46,589 nt of DNA from Planctomycetota bacterium (GTDB lineage Bacteria; Planctomycetota; Phycisphaerae; Sedimentisphaerales; Anaerobacaceae), in the NCBI GenBank assembly GCA_022563885.1, contig JADFMM010000014.1, forward strand, positions 1-46,589, in the 5' to 3' direction. Below are positions 42,435 through 46,589 of the stretch, in pieces. Within the stretch, counting starts at the first letter, position 1; each line of letters begins with the position of its first letter. The notes under the pieces were generated by a model. The model was given only the letters and a program-made list of their open reading frames with translations. It did not search any database and was not told the origin of the DNA. The translations under genes were made by a program, and so were the position numbers.

Positions 42435-42472
42435 CCAAAAGGAAAAGCCCGGTTGTTTTCACAACCGGGCTT
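42435..42472 (-). terminator. Intrinsic terminator of the rRNA unit
   Basis: AAGCCCGGTTGT and ACAACCGGGCTT form a perfect 12-bp stem with a four-base loop. On the minus strand the stem is followed by TTCCTTTTGGG. It lies 7 bases past the 3' end of the 5S gene. Confidence 0.9.
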
Positions 42473-42478
42473 CATAAT

Positions 42479-42588
42479 CCCTGGCGATCACCTACTCTCG
42501 CCCTTACGGACTACCATCGGCCGAAACAAGCTTAGCTTCTGAGTTCGGAATGGGATCAGGCGTTTCCTTGTCCGTAAAATCACCAGAA
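42479..42588 (-). rRNA. rrf: 5S ribosomal RNA
   Basis: On the minus strand the sequence contains the conserved CCCATTCCGAACTCAGAAG and CGATGGTAGT...GAGAGTAGG elements of 5S rRNA. TCTGGTGA at the 5' end pairs with TCGCCAGG at the 3' end as helix I. It is about 110 nt, the usual size; the ends are accurate to a few bases. Confidence 0.93.
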
Positions 42589-42730
42589 AAACTGTGAACC
42601 AGGCAAAAAGCCTGTAATTCTCACATCCAATACAGTCCGACGTGCACCAGTTCTAAGCTGCCGCCATCGAACCTTGAAGAATATAGAAAATATGCAGATG
42701 CTTCAAGAGCAGCTCAACCAAAGATAGATA

Positions 42731-45521
<2,791 letters not shown>

Positions 45522-45713
45522 AACGCCGAAACTCGCCTTGAACCTGTGTCCTTCGACTCGCTCCGAAACGCTTGAACTGGGCTGACGCGCCACAATCTAT
45601 CTTCTGTCGCCTCACGCTTTTGATACTCGGTGTCGTCTGCTCGATCTCGGACACTGCGGGCCTGGAACCCGTCTGCGCATCCATCGATACAGACTACTAC
45701 CTTCATCATCCGG

Positions 45714-45726
45714 TTGTCAAAGAGCG
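45714..45726 (-). promoter_or_regulatory. boxA-like antitermination site in the rRNA leader
   Basis: CGCTCTTTGACAA on the minus strand matches the boxA pattern (TGCTCTTTAACA) recognised by NusB/S10. It lies about 200 bases upstream of the 23S 5' end and 90 bases after the promoter, as expected for a leader that protects rRNA transcription. Confidence 0.65.
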
Positions 45727-45813
45727 TTCCGATTCGAGGATCACCCCTCTGTTTCGGACCCCTCCGCGAAGTGCTTTGGGGCACCATTCGGGGCAGCCTG
45801 TTTGGCGAGGGGG

Positions 45814-45841
45814 AGTGTAGGCGGCTCTGTTTCGCGGTCAA
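45814..45841 (-). promoter_or_regulatory. Promoter of the 23S-5S unit
   Basis: On the minus strand TTGACC (45841-45836), 16 bases, TACACT (45819-45814). The initiation site would be near 45807, giving a leader of about 285 nt that contains the boxA-like site and no 16S or tRNA. Confidence 0.6.
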
Positions 45842-45875
45842 GGGTCGGGCCTGATTTTGTGCGTTTGTGCGCATG

Positions 45876-45927
45876 AAAAAGGGGGCGAGCCGAAGTCAGA
45901 CGGTTTCGTCCGAGTCGGCTCGCCCCC
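45876..45927 (-). terminator. Intrinsic terminator upstream of the rRNA promoter
   Basis: GGGGGCGAGCCGA and TCGGCTCGCCCCC form a perfect 13-bp stem with an additional inner stem (CGGACG/CGTCTG). On the minus strand it is followed by TTTTTC. It ends transcription of the glycine-rich gene before the rRNA promoter. Confidence 0.9.
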
Positions 45928-45950
45928 CGAAAAGGTGTGGGGCTGTGGGC

Positions 45951-46589
45951 TTATCCGCCGCCACCACCGCCTCCAAGGCCTTCATCCGGGACAGGATCGC
46001 GGCCGGGACCCCTGGGACCCCGAGGGTCAGGCCTCTGCTCCTTGACCACAGGCTGACCCTGGGTCTCGCCGAGCTTGGCCGAGCGGACCAGCCTCTGGTA
46101 CCGGGCCGAGGCTTTTTCGGTGGTCGGGTTGCGCACAAACAGTTTCGCGAACGGTCCGCCTTCGAGCACCGCCTGGTACTTGGTGCGGGACGACGCACCC
46201 CCGATGCCTCCGCCCGGATCGCCTGGAATCCGCGAGACATCAAGGAACTGTGCGTTCACGACTGCTGACATTCGTGTCTCGACGGGCACGAACCATTCGG
46301 GCGGATCGGTTGGATTTCCGTCTTCGTCAATCTCGAGCGGCTCAAGCGATGCGGGCACGACAAACCCGGTGGCTGGATCCTTCGGTGCAGCGTCAAAGTC
46401 AAACGTGTACAAGTTTTCGGGATTGCTGACTTCGGCGACAATGACATCGCCTGGCTTGAGCCCCGTGCTGCCCCGACGCCAGAATCCGTAATGGAAGCGG
46501 AAGACATCGACGGTCGCTTTGGCACCCGACGCAAGTCCCCGCCCGCCCAGTCCACCCTGCACGCCTCGCCCGGCACCGGTGGCGCTGGT
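45951..46589 (-). CDS. Hypothetical protein, C-terminal part, glycine-rich
   Basis: The frame is open to the window edge, so the N-terminus is missing; at least 212 residues remain. The visible beginning is Gly-rich (GAGRGVQGGLGGRGLASG), then a folded-looking region (KATVDVFRFHYGFWRRG, LKPGDVIVAEVSNPENLYTF, EWFVPVETRMSAVVNAQFLD). The end is charged and low in complexity (PRGPRGPGRDPVPDEG) and closes with a run of seven glycines. I recognise no family. The codons are more GC-rich than the rest of the window. It may be an extracellular or structural protein, but that is only a guess. Its terminator is at 45876-45927. Confidence 0.7.
   Translation of the reverse strand, partial: TSATGAGRGVQGGLGGRGLASGAKATVDVFRFHYGFWRRGSTGLKPGDVIVAEVSNPENLYTFDFDAAPKDPATGFVVPASLEPLEIDEDGNPTDPPEWFVPVETRMSAVVNAQFLDVSRIPGDPGGGIGGASSRTKYQAVLEGGPFAKLFVRNPTTEKASARYQRLVRSAKLGETQGQPVVKEQRPDPRGPRGPGRDPVPDEGLGGGGGGG

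Noticed and set aside
42126-42542. 138-codon plus frame
   Set aside because: It runs through the terminator and into the 5S gene and shows no protein features.
45697-45721. TTGACA at 45716-45721 as the -35 box of the rRNA promoter
   Set aside because: It is part of a better boxA-like match and lacks a good -10 box; a better promoter lies about 100 bases upstream.

Overview
The window looks like a piece of a Planctomycetota chromosome, most likely a Phycisphaerae-type lineage. The signs are a DUF1501 gene (degraded here), a pseudopilin-like secreted protein with a FTLIELLVVIAIIA leader and an 'FLDWSVRKVGLKELW' tail, a dockerin-like 'DLNGDQVVDWRDFQILASYW' module, a Tat-exported VOC protein, and a 23S-5S rRNA unit with no 16S or tRNA upstream. 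This is inference from family content; no species is assigned. Genes are mostly single or in short operons on both strands, with much lineage-specific and decaying material between them.

Region by region. 1-2756 (+): the end of an ABC ATPase followed by two overlapping membrane proteins and a zinc-ribbon membrane protein. 2837-6152 (-): a secreted zinc peptidase, an AAA_14/DUF4143 ATPase and a DUF72 protein. 6395-14212 (+): an internally deleted Fpg-like glycosylase, a giant secreted hydrolase-fold/beta-propeller protein, a DUF885 stump cut off by an inverted repeat, a TPR protein, a possible leader peptide and a DUF4432 epimerase-like protein. 14401-15849 (+): ahcY with its own promoter. 15951-21089 (-): a CysQ/inositol-monophosphatase-type phosphatase, a HAD phosphatase, a MITE-like element, a membrane protein, a YceI protein and a dockerin/metallo-beta-lactamase/LamG protein. 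21544-24617 (+): a PAQR/hemolysin III protein, a spermidine-synthase-like pair split in two genes, and an RNA-ligase-like protein. 24614-30846 (-): VOC protein, pseudopilin-like protein, DUF1501 pseudogene, small secreted protein and GH27 alpha-galactosidase. 30964-34029 (+): PolX/PHP and an FtsW/RodA protein. 34054-37363 (-): a complete dTDP-L-rhamnose operon (rfbA-C-D-B in transcription order) behind a near-consensus promoter. 37539-42056: trmB (-), an isochorismatase-fold protein without its cysteine (+) and a large gluzincin-type metalloprotease (-). 42435-45841 (-): rRNA unit with promoter, boxA-like site, 23S, 5S and terminator. The window ends inside a GC-rich glycine-rich protein gene (-).

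Two themes stand out. First, several proteins keep a fold but lack a key catalytic residue: Gly for the nucleophile Ser in the giant hydrolase-like protein, Ser for a metal-binding Asp in PolX, Ala for Cys in the isochorismatase-like protein, and a missing core in the Fpg-like protein. Second, there are two dispersed non-coding repeat families: a MITE-like element at 17682-17840 related to 5010-5113, and a repeat present as an inverted pair at 11707-11902 and again at 28731-28855. I found no CRISPR array, tRNA, intact transposase or phage module, and no convincing new multi-gene defence system. The best candidates for undescribed biology are the giant repeat/propeller protein, the stand-alone RNA-ligase-like protein and the repeat family around the DUF885 stump.
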